From Haloferula sp. BvORR071 (lineage in GTDB: Bacteria; Verrucomicrobiota; Verrucomicrobiia; Verrucomicrobiales; Akkermansiaceae): a stretch of DNA of 64,000 bases. A model generated the notes under the pieces. The model had not been told where the DNA came from and did not search any database. It saw only the letters and a list, made by a program, of their open reading frames with translations. A program made the position numbers and the translations under genes. The first letter of the stretch is position 1, and every line of letters begins with the position of its first letter. Below are positions 19,815-27,297 of this stretch, piece by piece. The stretch covers positions 1 through 64,000 of the forward strand of contig NZ_BATP01000027.1 of the NCBI RefSeq assembly GCF_000739615.1, written 5' to 3'.

Positions 19815-21197
19815 GTGTCACTCTTCACGCGCCGGAATTTCATCGGTCTCTCACTCACGGCACTGCCGGCATGGTCCCAGGAAAAGCAGACGGAACTCCG
19901 CTACCTTCAGCCCGCGGATGCCGGCTACGAGGCGGCGCGGCGGCCCTTCAATTCGACGATCCAGCTGAAGCCCGCGTTGATCGCCTGCTGCCGGACGGAG
20001 GCCGATGTAGTGGCAGCCGTGAAGCACGCCAAGGAGGCGGGCATGCCGGTGGCGGTAAAGAGCGGCGGGCACGGCTTCATCGGCGATAGCTTGAACGATG
20101 GCGGGCTGGTGGTGGAGCTATCGGGGATGGCAAACCGCTTGTTAGAAGCGGGGAGTTTCCGGTTCACGGCGGGGCCGGGCCTGAAGCTTCGCGATTGTTA
20201 CTCTTGGCTCCTCAAGAAAGGCCGCCTGCTCCCGGCGGGATCCTGCGGTGGAGTCGGCTTGGCTGGCCTGACCCTCGGAGGCGGCTACGGGCTGTTCGCC
20301 CGCGAATTCGGCCTGACCTGCGATCACCTGCTGCAGGTGCGCATGGTCGATGGCAATGGCGAGATCCACGATTCACGCGACGAGCCGGAGCTGCTCTGGG
20401 CATGTCGCGGTGGAGGCAATGGCAACTTCGGTGTGGTGACCTCCTTCACCTTCGAGACGCGGCCCGCACCGCCCACGCTTTCGACCAGAAAGTTCACCGC
20501 CAAGGGTCTGGATGCCGGAGGCCTGGCGAAGCACCTCGAACGCTGGTTCGAGATCGCTTCCGCGCTGCCGGAGCCCTGCTTCTCCGCCGTGATCCTGAAT
20601 TGGAACCAGGCCACGGTACTTCTCACCTCCACGAAATCAGCGGAAGGGTCATCCTTCGTTGCCGCGACCAAGGCACTGCACCAAGCGGGCTTCGCGTCGA
20701 AAGGCTCCCTCACCAAGCCACTCGCGGACTCGCTCAAGCGCTATGAGGGGGAGCCCGGGCCGCTACCCTTCGACAATGTCTCGGCCGGCTTCTACCGGGG
20801 TTGGGACGAGCTGAAGCCAGCTGTGGCTGGCATTTGTGCCACGGTCCGCGGGACACCCGGCCTGATCTTCCAAGTGAATACGCTGGGCGGCGCGATTGCC
20901 CGTGAATCTGAGTCCGCCTATCCGCACCGCGCCTTCGGTTTCTTGGGCGAGCTGCAGGCTTACTGGGAGAAGGGCACCATGCCCGCGAAACTTGCCGCCG
21001 GTCATGCGACGGTGCGCCAAGCGCTGGCAGATGCAGGCATCCGCAACCATTACCGCAATTATCCCGATTCCCGGCTGTCGAATTGGGGCGATGCCTATTT
21101 CGGAAACGGCTACGCGCGGCTACAGGCGCTCAAGGCCCGACTGGACCCAGATGACCGGATCCGGCACGCCCAGAGCGTCCGCTTGCCGGGGGCCTGA
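19815..21197 (+). CDS. Tat-exported BBE-like FAD-linked oxidase
   Basis: A 460-aa flavoprotein oxidase of the berberine-bridge-enzyme / glucooligosaccharide-oxidase type. A twin-arginine signal (FTRRNFIGLSLTALPAW, ~4-20) precedes the FAD-binding PCMH fold. Both residues used for bicovalent FAD are present: His in VKSGGHGF (H86) and Cys in PAGSCGGVGLAG (C144), followed by LTLGGGYG. The C-terminal BBE segment is visible (AYFGNGYARLQ ... DPDDRIRHAQS). Such enzymes oxidise sugars or alkaloid-like substrates using O2. The GTG start at 19815 is chosen because GGGAG lies 9 bases upstream and it starts the Tat signal; an in-frame TTG at 19764 would add 17 unlikely residues. Confidence 0.82.
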   Translation: MSLFTRRNFIGLSLTALPAWSQEKQTELRYLQPADAGYEAARRPFNSTIQLKPALIACCRTEADVVAAVKHAKEAGMPVAVKSGGHGFIGDSLNDGGLVVELSGMANRLLEAGSFRFTAGPGLKLRDCYSWLLKKGRLLPAGSCGGVGLAGLTLGGGYGLFAREFGLTCDHLLQVRMVDGNGEIHDSRDEPELLWACRGGGNGNFGVVTSFTFETRPAPPTLSTRKFTAKGLDAGGLAKHLERWFEIASALPEPCFSAVILNWNQATVLLTSTKSAEGSSFVAATKALHQAGFASKGSLTKPLADSLKRYEGEPGPLPFDNVSAGFYRGWDELKPAVAGICATVRGTPGLIFQVNTLGGAIARESESAYPHRAFGFLGELQAYWEKGTMPAKLAAGHATVRQALADAGIRNHYRNYPDSRLSNWGDAYFGNGYARLQALKARLDPDDRIRHAQSVRLPGA

Positions 21198-21226
21198 ACG
21201 TTTTTCTTAAAAAAATCACAGAACTT

Positions 21227-21257
21227 TTGAACGTCCACAATCCTGAAGGGTCTATGA
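21227..21257 (+). promoter_or_regulatory. ECF-type promoter of RNA element copy 2
   Basis: TTGAAC (21227-21232) and TCTATGA (21251-21257), with 18 bases between GAAC and TCTA. The upstream stretch is A+T-rich (TTTTTCTTAAAAAAA at 21200-21214). The spacer bases differ from copy 1 although the boxes are the same. Confidence 0.5.
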
Positions 21258-21394
21258 TCATGAAGACCGCGCACTGCGTGGTCCTCATGTAAGGGTGAAC
21301 AGCACAAAATCAGCTTCCTTGTCCATGGGTGTGGACGCTTAAGGGAAATGATTCGGGCCGCCAGGGGTGGGACCTTGGCGGCCTTCCCTTGTAC
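21227..21394 (+). ncRNA. Repeated structured RNA element, copy 2
   Basis: A 168-base copy. Its hairpin at 21260-21288 pairs ATGA with TCAT, GACC with GGTC and GCGC with GCGT (one G-U) around an ACT loop, differing from copy 1 on both arms. The 3' domain to GTAC (21391-21394) matches the others but lacks one A before AAGGGAA. It begins 30 bases after the BBE oxidase stop and ends 60 bases before the GTG of the lipoprotein at 21455, so it could be that gene's leader. Confidence 0.65.
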
Positions 21395-21454
21395 CGGCGG
21401 GCGGGCCTTGTGGGATCCCAAGGGGATGCTAGTTCTCCTCAAGCCGGACGCCCC

Positions 21455-22087
21455 GTGAGCCTTCCCCGAATCCTGACTGCGCTCGCCCTCCTGTTGTTCG
21501 CCGCGTGCTCGGGAAGCAGGGAGCTGCCTCCCGATACCCCGGAGACCGACGCCATGGAGCTGGTCGCCAGCGCTTTCACACGCTTCGAAGGCAGCGAGCA
21601 GCGGACGCCGCGAGACTGGCAGGAGCTCATGGCAGCGCACGGCGGAAGCTTCTCCGTCGATCAACTCGCCCCCCAGTCCCTGCCCTCCGTCCGCTATGAG
21701 CTGATCTTTCCGCCGCTGGAAGTGGCGGAACCCACCCGCGGAAAACTGCTGGTGGTCGCGGTGACCCGCAAGCCGATGAGAGAACCGGTCCGCCTCCTTG
21801 GTGCACGCGCCGGAACCAAAATCAGTGACCCGGGCCGCTACATGATCTTCAGGGGGCCCGATGGGAAGTTCACCTCCGGGTGGTTTCTCGAGCCTGATAT
21901 CCAGGCGATGTGGTCCGCGGCAGGCCGCGCCCTGCCAGTCCCCGACCATGAGCCCGAGCGCCCTTGGCTCCGCGAGCGGCGGAAGGCGGACCTCGGTCTT
22001 CTCGCCTATTTCGCGGCAGTCGCCGCAGGCCTCTGGCTGATCCTTCGCTGGAGCCGCCGGCTCCGGAAAAGGATGTCCGAAGTGTAG
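21455..22087 (+). CDS. Hypothetical lipoprotein with C-terminal membrane segment
   Basis: A 210-aa protein with no recognised family. The N-terminus is a lipoprotein signal (ILTALALLLFAAC, Cys18). The middle contains LVASAFTRFEGSEQRTPRDWQELMAAHGG and a short domain with GRYMIFRGPDGKF. Near the end is a hydrophobic helix (YFAAVAAGLWLILRW, ~185-200) followed by a basic tail, which would span the inner membrane. The GTG at 21455 is chosen because it starts the signal peptide; the frame stays open into RNA copy 2, but that part is the conserved RNA and not protein. It is flanked on both sides by RNA copies (2 and 3). Confidence 0.65.
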   Translation: MSLPRILTALALLLFAACSGSRELPPDTPETDAMELVASAFTRFEGSEQRTPRDWQELMAAHGGSFSVDQLAPQSLPSVRYELIFPPLEVAEPTRGKLLVVAVTRKPMREPVRLLGARAGTKISDPGRYMIFRGPDGKFTSGWFLEPDIQAMWSAAGRALPVPDHEPERPWLRERRKADLGLLAYFAAVAAGLWLILRWSRRLRKRMSEV

Positions 22088-22121
22088 GCCGAAAACCTTC
22101 CTGAAGAATTTTTTGAAAACA

Positions 22122-22152
22122 TTGAACATCCGGACCCATGAAGGGTCTATGA
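22122..22152 (+). promoter_or_regulatory. ECF-type promoter of RNA element copy 3
   Basis: TTGAAC (22122-22127) and TCTATGA (22146-22152), again with 18 bases between GAAC and TCTA. It is preceded by an A+T-rich tract (GAAGAATTTTTTGAAAAC). Confidence 0.5.
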
Positions 22153-22290
22153 TCATGAAGACCGCGCTTGCCGCAGTTTTCATGTAAGGGTGAACAGCAC
22201 AAAATCAGCTTCCTTGTCCATGGGTGTGGACGCCTAAAGGGAAATGATTCGGGCCGCCAGGGGTGGGACCTTGGCGGCCTTCCCTTGTAC
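22122..22290 (+). ncRNA. Repeated structured RNA element, copy 3
   Basis: A 169-base copy. The hairpin at 22155-22183 pairs ATGAA with TTCAT, then G-U, AC/GT, a C-A mismatch and GCG/CGC around CTTGC. The loop and 3' arm sequence differ from the other copies while pairing is largely kept. The invariant domain carries one change (GCCT for GCTT before AAAGGGAA). It lies 34 bases after the lipoprotein stop and 67 bases before the GloVer 2 start. Confidence 0.65.
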
Positions 22291-22334
22291 ATCAGCCGCT
22301 TAGGTATTTCAGCCGCCCGAACTTGTGGCGCCTC

Positions 22335-22356
22335 CTGAATTTTCATAAAAATTCAG
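22335..22356 (+). promoter_or_regulatory. A+T-rich hairpin immediately before the GloVer 2 GTG
   Basis: CTGAATTTT (22335-22343) pairs perfectly with AAAATTCAG (22348-22356) around CATA. The GTG start codon is at 22358, so the hairpin covers the whole position of a ribosome-binding site, and no Shine-Dalgarno sequence is visible. Confidence 0.45.
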
Positions 22357-22357
22357 C

Positions 22358-24199
22358 GTGCTGCTGCCCCGCTTGCTCCCTCTGCTTGCCCTGTCCTCGC
22401 TCCCGCTGCCCTTGCAGGCGGCGGAGTTTGTCCGCGCTTTCGGGACCTTCCCGGCCGATGTCAGCCCCTGCAGCATCGTCACGGGAGCGGACGGTTACCT
22501 CTACGGAATCTCCGCCACCGACCCGAACCGCTCAGGTGCCACCTACCGGGTCGCCTCTGACAAAGGCAAATTCGAGCTGACTCACCAGTTCCCGGCTTCG
22601 GGAAATGTTCCGAACTTTACCCGCGGCGGCAGCATCCCCGACCAAATTCCGCTCCTCGGCAGGGATGGCTGCACTTACGGCTTCGCCAAACACGGCGGTC
22701 TTTTTGGCCACGGGGTGATCTTCCAAATCAGGCCGGACCGAGACTACGCGGCGATCGACCTCGATCCCTCCCAACTCCTTCCCGACCTGCCCATCGCCGG
22801 CAGCACCTTCGTGGACTCGCTGAGCGGCCTTTTCGAAGGCCCGGACCGCGCCTTCTACAGCTACCATCTGGCTGGTGCGCTAATCCGGATCGGCCGCGAC
22901 GGAGTGATCACGAAGGTCGCCGACATCGCGCATCCGGGCACCGCCTTGCTCAACTTCGCCGACCCGCTATCCAGCGATCGCATCTACTCGGTCTCCTCCA
23001 ATCTCACTGGCAGCGGGTCCAATCGCATCCATCTCCTGCAGATCCGCCTCAGCGATGGCGCGATCCTCAAGGAAGTCAGCAGCGCGGATTTCAGCGCGAA
23101 TCCCAACCTGGTGAGCGCGCTGCCATCGGACTCCGGCCTGCTGGTCTCGGTGGCCGACGGCAGCTCAACCACGGTGAGCAGCCGACTCTACCGCTTGGAA
23201 GACTCGGGAGCCATGATACAGCTTGCCACCTTCGGCTGGCCGGACAATCCCGCCTTGCCGCCGAAGATGCACAAGTTCATCCACGCCACCACCGACGGCA
23301 GCATCTACTATTCCACCAGTAGCCAGCGCTCCGACAGCATCGCGGTGCAGGACGGCCGCACTCTGGTCGAGCTAAAGCCGGATGGCAGCTTTCGCACCAT
23401 CTGTGGCTTCGGCGATGCACCCATGTTCAACGTGGTGGAGATGGCCGGATCCCTCTACGGCGCGACCTATGGCAAAGAGGTCTATGTCCCGAAAAACCAA
23501 GCTGGTTATCAGGAGGAATGGATAAGCCCGGCGAATGCGGCCAACTACACGATCTCCAAGACCACCAAGAAAGGCGGCTTCCACTTCCAAGTCGCCTTGG
23601 GTGATCCCGCGCTGCTGAACGCCCCGCCGGTGGTGAACGCCGACTTTGGGAAAGTCCCCTATTCGGGAGTCGTCATCGTCCGACCGCTCCGCAATGACCG
23701 GGATCCCGAACACCATGGACTGCGTATTCTCGATGTGCCGGAGCCCACCCACGGTCATCTCAGCCCCAGCTCGGATAGCAATCTGGTCAGCTGCTTCATC
23801 ATGGACAACGGCAAGACCAGCTCCATCGGCACCTATCATGTGATCGACAAACAATCCCAAGTCGCCACCGGGGTTATCCTGCTCCGCGGAGCTCCCGGCA
23901 ACTACCGGGATGAGGGGCTTCTCGCAGGACGCCGCCCCCTGACAATTTTGATCAAGCCCAGTGGCAACCTCCACGCCACGGTCCCTAGCGGCTCGGGCGG
24001 GGATGTGGTCACGGTCTCTGGCCGACTGGATTGGAATGACGAAGGCTTCGCCGGGATCAGACTCCCCTCCGGGCAGGTGGTGACTTTCCACGTCGCCATC
24101 ACCGGCGGACATGGGACCAGGAAAATGGCGAACTACCGGATCCGCCAAGTGGACGGGACGATAATCACCGGTACGGCCCCGGATTATTTCGGTCACTGA
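22358..24199 (+). CDS. Secreted GloVer-type beta-propeller repeat protein 2
   Basis: A 613-aa paralogue of the protein at 13442. Signal peptide (~1-21, LALSSLPLPLQAA), then propeller-like units GADGYLYGIS, RDGCTYGFAKHGG, GVIFQIRPDRDY, GPDRAFYSY, and a C-terminal region sharing NDRDPEHHGLRI and LDWNDEGFAGIRLPSG with the paralogue. It starts at GTG 22358 behind a hairpin (22335-22356). A function in the envelope is likely but unknown. It is followed by RNA copy 4 on the same strand. Confidence 0.72.
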   Translation: MLLPRLLPLLALSSLPLPLQAAEFVRAFGTFPADVSPCSIVTGADGYLYGISATDPNRSGATYRVASDKGKFELTHQFPASGNVPNFTRGGSIPDQIPLLGRDGCTYGFAKHGGLFGHGVIFQIRPDRDYAAIDLDPSQLLPDLPIAGSTFVDSLSGLFEGPDRAFYSYHLAGALIRIGRDGVITKVADIAHPGTALLNFADPLSSDRIYSVSSNLTGSGSNRIHLLQIRLSDGAILKEVSSADFSANPNLVSALPSDSGLLVSVADGSSTTVSSRLYRLEDSGAMIQLATFGWPDNPALPPKMHKFIHATTDGSIYYSTSSQRSDSIAVQDGRTLVELKPDGSFRTICGFGDAPMFNVVEMAGSLYGATYGKEVYVPKNQAGYQEEWISPANAANYTISKTTKKGGFHFQVALGDPALLNAPPVVNADFGKVPYSGVVIVRPLRNDRDPEHHGLRILDVPEPTHGHLSPSSDSNLVSCFIMDNGKTSSIGTYHVIDKQSQVATGVILLRGAPGNYRDEGLLAGRRPLTILIKPSGNLHATVPSGSGGDVVTVSGRLDWNDEGFAGIRLPSGQVVTFHVAITGGHGTRKMANYRIRQVDGTIITGTAPDYFGH

Positions 24200-24291
24200 G
24201 CCGCCCGCGCCCAAAGACCGCCGAAAAGCCTGGTCCCATGAGGCGGCTTCAAAGGGGCGGGGGAAATCCGTGAAAATAATTTTCGGAAACT

Positions 24292-24322
24292 TTGAACATC
24301 CTCCAACCCGGAAGGTCTATGA
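24292..24322 (+). promoter_or_regulatory. ECF-type promoter of RNA element copy 4
   Basis: TTGAAC (24292-24297) and TCTATGA (24316-24322), 18 bases between GAAC and TCTA. A 13-base palindrome-like GAAAAT-A-ATTTTC lies just upstream at 24272-24284. Confidence 0.5.
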
Positions 24323-24461
24323 CCATGAAGACCGCGCGTTGCGTGAGTTTTCATGTAAGGGTGAACAGCACAAAATCAGCTTCCTTGTCCATGGGTGTGG
24401 ACGCTTAAAGGGAAATGATTCGGGCCGCCAGGGGTGGGACCTTGGCGGCCTTCCCTTGTAC
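24292..24461 (+). ncRNA. Repeated structured RNA element, copy 4
   Basis: A 170-base copy. The hairpin at 24325-24354 pairs ATGAA/TTCAT, then G-U, AC/GT, and CGCGC with GCGTG around a short GTT loop, with one bulged A. The 3' domain is identical in type to the others. Unlike copies 1-3, no + strand gene follows: it ends 14 bases before the 3' end of the convergent SUMF1 gene. This argues for an independent transcript, or for an antisense reach into that gene's tail. Confidence 0.65.
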
Positions 24462-24475
24462 TGGCGGAGCGCCCA

Positions 24476-25969
24476 TTACTGCTCGATCACCCGGAAGCCG
24501 AGGTCGGGGTGGCGGATGTCCCGCTTGTCGACCCACTGGCGGGCCAAGGCACCGGTGGACGGCTTCATGAAGGAGCCACCGATAAGGACCCAGCCTTGTT
24601 CCCCCAAGGGATTGGCCGGGTTCTTGGCCAAGCTGGCAGTCCACTCCGTGACCGAACCGGCCATGCCGACCAAGCCGGAGGGCGTGCGGTCGGTAGGCGG
24701 CGCCTCTTGGACCGGTCCCCAGCCTGCCGGGCGGAGCGAGCCGGGATCGGCGAGGTCGACGCGCATGGCGGCGAACCATTCTTCCTGCGTGGGCAGGCGG
24801 GAATTCTTCCACTTGCAGTAAGCGTAGGCGTCCCACCAATCGACATTCACCACCGGGCAGTCGCGGGACATGGCGCGGCCTTCCCACTGGCCGCCGGCCT
24901 TGGCTGCGGAGTGCATCGCAGTCCAGCCCTCCGGTTCGTGGTGGGTTTTCTCCGCTGGCTGCTCCGCGTGATTGTAGCCATTGCGGCGCTCGGCGGGGGC
25001 CGCATTCAGGGCCGCGAGGAACTCGGCATACTCGCCGATGGTAACCTCATGGCCGGAGAGCGAGAAGGCACTGAGACGGGCGGTCCCGCCATCCGGCAGG
25101 GGATGGCTGCCAGCCAGCACGATCACCGGCGGTGGGAGCTGGCCCGAGGGAGGCTTGCCATTGCCCTTCCCCTTCATCGCCAGCAGGCCGAGGCAAGCCA
25201 AGAAGCCCAGCGCGACGATTCCGAGGATGAGCGGCAGGGGTGATTTCGCCGACACCGCGCGGGCGGTAGGCGGGGCCGCGACATGGGGCGCGTGAGGCTC
25301 CGCCAGTTGCTGCTCGATCTGCTCGGCGTAGGAATGGACCTCCATCCAAGTCATGGTGCGGCCCAGATTTTCGCCACGCATCCATGCCAGCAGGGTGACC
25401 ATCCGCGAGGCCCCGGGGCGGCCATCGGCCACCAAGGGCGGCAGGGTCCGGCCCAAGGTCAGGATGTCATCGGCCGAACGGCCGGGCGGACGCTCGCCCG
25501 CGCGGGCGAGATTGGCGATGCGGACCACACCGTGGTCATCGAGAAAAACATCATCCGGCCCGAGGGGCGCGGTCGAGATGCCTGCGGCTTCCAAGGTCAT
25601 GGAGGCCTCTGAAACGCGGCGAAGGATTTGCGCGACCTGCGCCGGCTTCAGCGATTGCCGGGCATTCATGCGGGCCTCCAGCGAGTTCCCCGGCAGGCGC
25701 TCGAGGGTGGCGTAGCAGTGCTGGGCGTTCGAAACGGCCTCATAGACCGAGCCGACGAGCGGATGATCGACCGCAGCCTTCACCTGCATGTCAGCCAGGA
25801 ACTTGTCCCGGCGGTCGAAGGCCGTCGGCTTCAGTTCGAAAAGAAGGACGGGACGATGGATGGAGGCCTGCTCTGCCTGCCACGTGAGGGTCACCGGGCT
25901 TTCGCCAATCAGGGTATCAAGTCGATAATCGCCGAGCATGGTGTCGGCGCGGGAGCGGGGATCATCCAT
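24476..25969 (-). CDS. Membrane pseudokinase fused to SUMF1/FGE-type domain
   Basis: A 497-aa protein. Residues ~12-190 resemble a Ser/Thr kinase fold but have lost the key residues: the VAIK strand reads VLLFELKP, the HRDxKPxN loop reads as a PLGPDDVFLDD segment, and DFG is replaced by IANL. A membrane segment (~245-265, LILGIVALGFLACLGLLAM) and a short linker lead to a C-terminal SUMF1/formylglycine-generating-type domain (~285-497; HEVTIGEYAEFLAAL, WDAYAYCKWKNSRLPTQEEW, GWVLIGGSFMK, LGFRVIEQ). The Cys residues following GGSF in true FGE enzymes are absent, so sulfatase activation is unlikely and a binding role is more plausible. The start is 4 bases after the stop of the TPR gene, so they form an operon. 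Confidence 0.82.
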   Translation of the reverse strand: MDDPRSRADTMLGDYRLDTLIGESPVTLTWQAEQASIHRPVLLFELKPTAFDRRDKFLADMQVKAAVDHPLVGSVYEAVSNAQHCYATLERLPGNSLEARMNARQSLKPAQVAQILRRVSEASMTLEAAGISTAPLGPDDVFLDDHGVVRIANLARAGERPPGRSADDILTLGRTLPPLVADGRPGASRMVTLLAWMRGENLGRTMTWMEVHSYAEQIEQQLAEPHAPHVAAPPTARAVSAKSPLPLILGIVALGFLACLGLLAMKGKGNGKPPSGQLPPPVIVLAGSHPLPDGGTARLSAFSLSGHEVTIGEYAEFLAALNAAPAERRNGYNHAEQPAEKTHHEPEGWTAMHSAAKAGGQWEGRAMSRDCPVVNVDWWDAYAYCKWKNSRLPTQEEWFAAMRVDLADPGSLRPAGWGPVQEAPPTDRTPSGLVGMAGSVTEWTASLAKNPANPLGEQGWVLIGGSFMKPSTGALARQWVDKRDIRHPDLGFRVIEQ

Positions 25970-25973
25970 GGAG

Positions 25974-27140
25974 TCAGCGTGGCAGGGGAGGAACTCCAGC
26001 CGGGAGCCGCTTCGCCTCCGAAGGAGAAATCGGAGGGGGCTCGGACTTGGGTCCCAAAAGGATCTGCGAAGGATCGACGATGTCCTCGGTCTGGAGGAAC
26101 TCGGGATACACCTCTTCCTGCGGCTTGCCTGCGGCCACCGGTCCTTGGGCGGAGAGGTGACGCGGCCATGCCTGCGTATCGATGAGCTCGCCCTTATAGA
26201 AGAGTTTCACGACCTGGCCGTAGTAGGTGCGCTTGCCAAAGAGCTGCTGCTGCTGGAGGTCCTCCGAGGGCAGAATGTAGGTGACGCGGAGCGATTCCTC
26301 GCCGCCGTCGAAGTTGAACTCGCCGCTCACCCACTCCGGGATGGTCTTGCAGTCGGGGCTGCAGGGGACGATCTGCTTCTTGCCGTTGACCACGGTGGAG
26401 TCGAAGAACTCTACCTGCACATCGAGATCGTTGCCCACCTGGGTGCCGGGCTCGGCTTGGACCGGGACGGTTACCACGGTGCGCTCGCCATTCACGAACT
26501 TGTCGTCGCGGAAAATCCGGGCGCGACCCAGTCTCAGTTCATCACGCTTGGCATCGGGCAGATCGACGCCCATTTCGAGCTTCTTGGCAGCCAATTCGTA
26601 AAGGGAGCCGGCACCGGTGGTGCCGAGGTTGAAGACCGCCTGATAGGCGTCCGAGGCCTGCTCGGCGAGGCGGACGTCGTAGGCCGCCATGTCTTCATAA
26701 AGGAGACCCAGTTCGTAGAGAACGTTGGGATCTTCCGGTGCCTTTTCCTTAGCGGACTCCAACTTGATGATGGCGGAGGCATTGTCAGAGGCGAGACGGG
26801 CCTTGCGGGCTTCCACCACCAGCCGCTCGACTTCGGGATCGGCAATGCGAGGAGCGGCCAGCGGGTTAGCGCGGGGCAGGGAGACGGGCTCCGGAGCGGC
26901 GGCGATGGGCGGAAGAAGAGGGCGCGGTGCCGGCGGCGCGGCCGCGACCACGGGCGGGGTGGCGGCAGCGATGGTCACCACTTTGGTGACGATTCTCTCC
27001 TCCACGCGGACCTCGCGGGCCTTCTCCGTCCGGACTGCCAAGGCCACGCCACCGACCAGCAACTGGCCGAAAGCAATCACTCCCAGCCCCCAGCAGGAGA
27101 GGCGGAAAACGAGGTCAGAATGACACGACTTGCCGGACAT
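25974..27140 (-). CDS. Membrane-anchored TPR-like protein
   Basis: A 388-aa protein, first gene of a two-gene operon with the pseudokinase-SUMF1 protein. After a short cytoplasmic N-terminus comes one membrane helix (~14-36, WGLGVIAFGQLLVGGVALAV), a Pro/Ala-rich linker (~55-95) and a helical TPR-like stretch (~100-170, ARLASDNASAIIKLESAKEKAPEDPNVLYELGLLYEDM). The C-terminal domain is ~180 residues with ESLRVTYILPSED and YYGQVVKLFYKGEL. The function is unknown; the two proteins probably sit in the inner membrane together. The ATG at 27140 is preferred because it starts directly before the membrane helix. Confidence 0.72.
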   Translation of the reverse strand: MSGKSCHSDLVFRLSCWGLGVIAFGQLLVGGVALAVRTEKAREVRVEERIVTKVVTIAAATPPVVAAAPPAPRPLLPPIAAAPEPVSLPRANPLAAPRIADPEVERLVVEARKARLASDNASAIIKLESAKEKAPEDPNVLYELGLLYEDMAAYDVRLAEQASDAYQAVFNLGTTGAGSLYELAAKKLEMGVDLPDAKRDELRLGRARIFRDDKFVNGERTVVTVPVQAEPGTQVGNDLDVQVEFFDSTVVNGKKQIVPCSPDCKTIPEWVSGEFNFDGGEESLRVTYILPSEDLQQQQLFGKRTYYGQVVKLFYKGELIDTQAWPRHLSAQGPVAAGKPQEEVYPEFLQTEDIVDPSQILLGPKSEPPPISPSEAKRLPAGVPPLPR

Positions 27141-27297
27141 GGACGGCAAACTAGGGATTCGTACGCGGGGAGGCAAGAAGGGACGATGGCTCCTACGCGG
27201 AACTTCGGACTTGGAATCCGGAGCCGCCGCGTCGTTCTTTCCCGCCGTGCAGCGCGAGGGCGGAATCCGCGATGAGACCGGGCGACGGCTGGAAGGC

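Noticed and set aside
21329..21454. Longer N-terminus for the lipoprotein extending into RNA copy 2
   Set aside because: The extra codons coincide with the conserved RNA domain, and the GTG at 21455 starts a proper lipoprotein signal.
15280..24461. The four elements as a MITE, IS remnant or REP/BIME repeat
   Set aside because: No terminal inverted repeats (TTGAAC start, GTAC end), no flanking target duplications, no transposase, all in the same orientation and each with promoter-like boxes.
15280..24461. CRISPR array
   Set aside because: Only four units of ~169 bases separated by 0.7-5.8 kb containing genes; no spacers and no cas genes.
24476..25300. Sulfatase-activating formylglycine-generating enzyme
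   Set aside because: The Cys residues expected after GGS in the active site are missing and no sulfatase gene is nearby.
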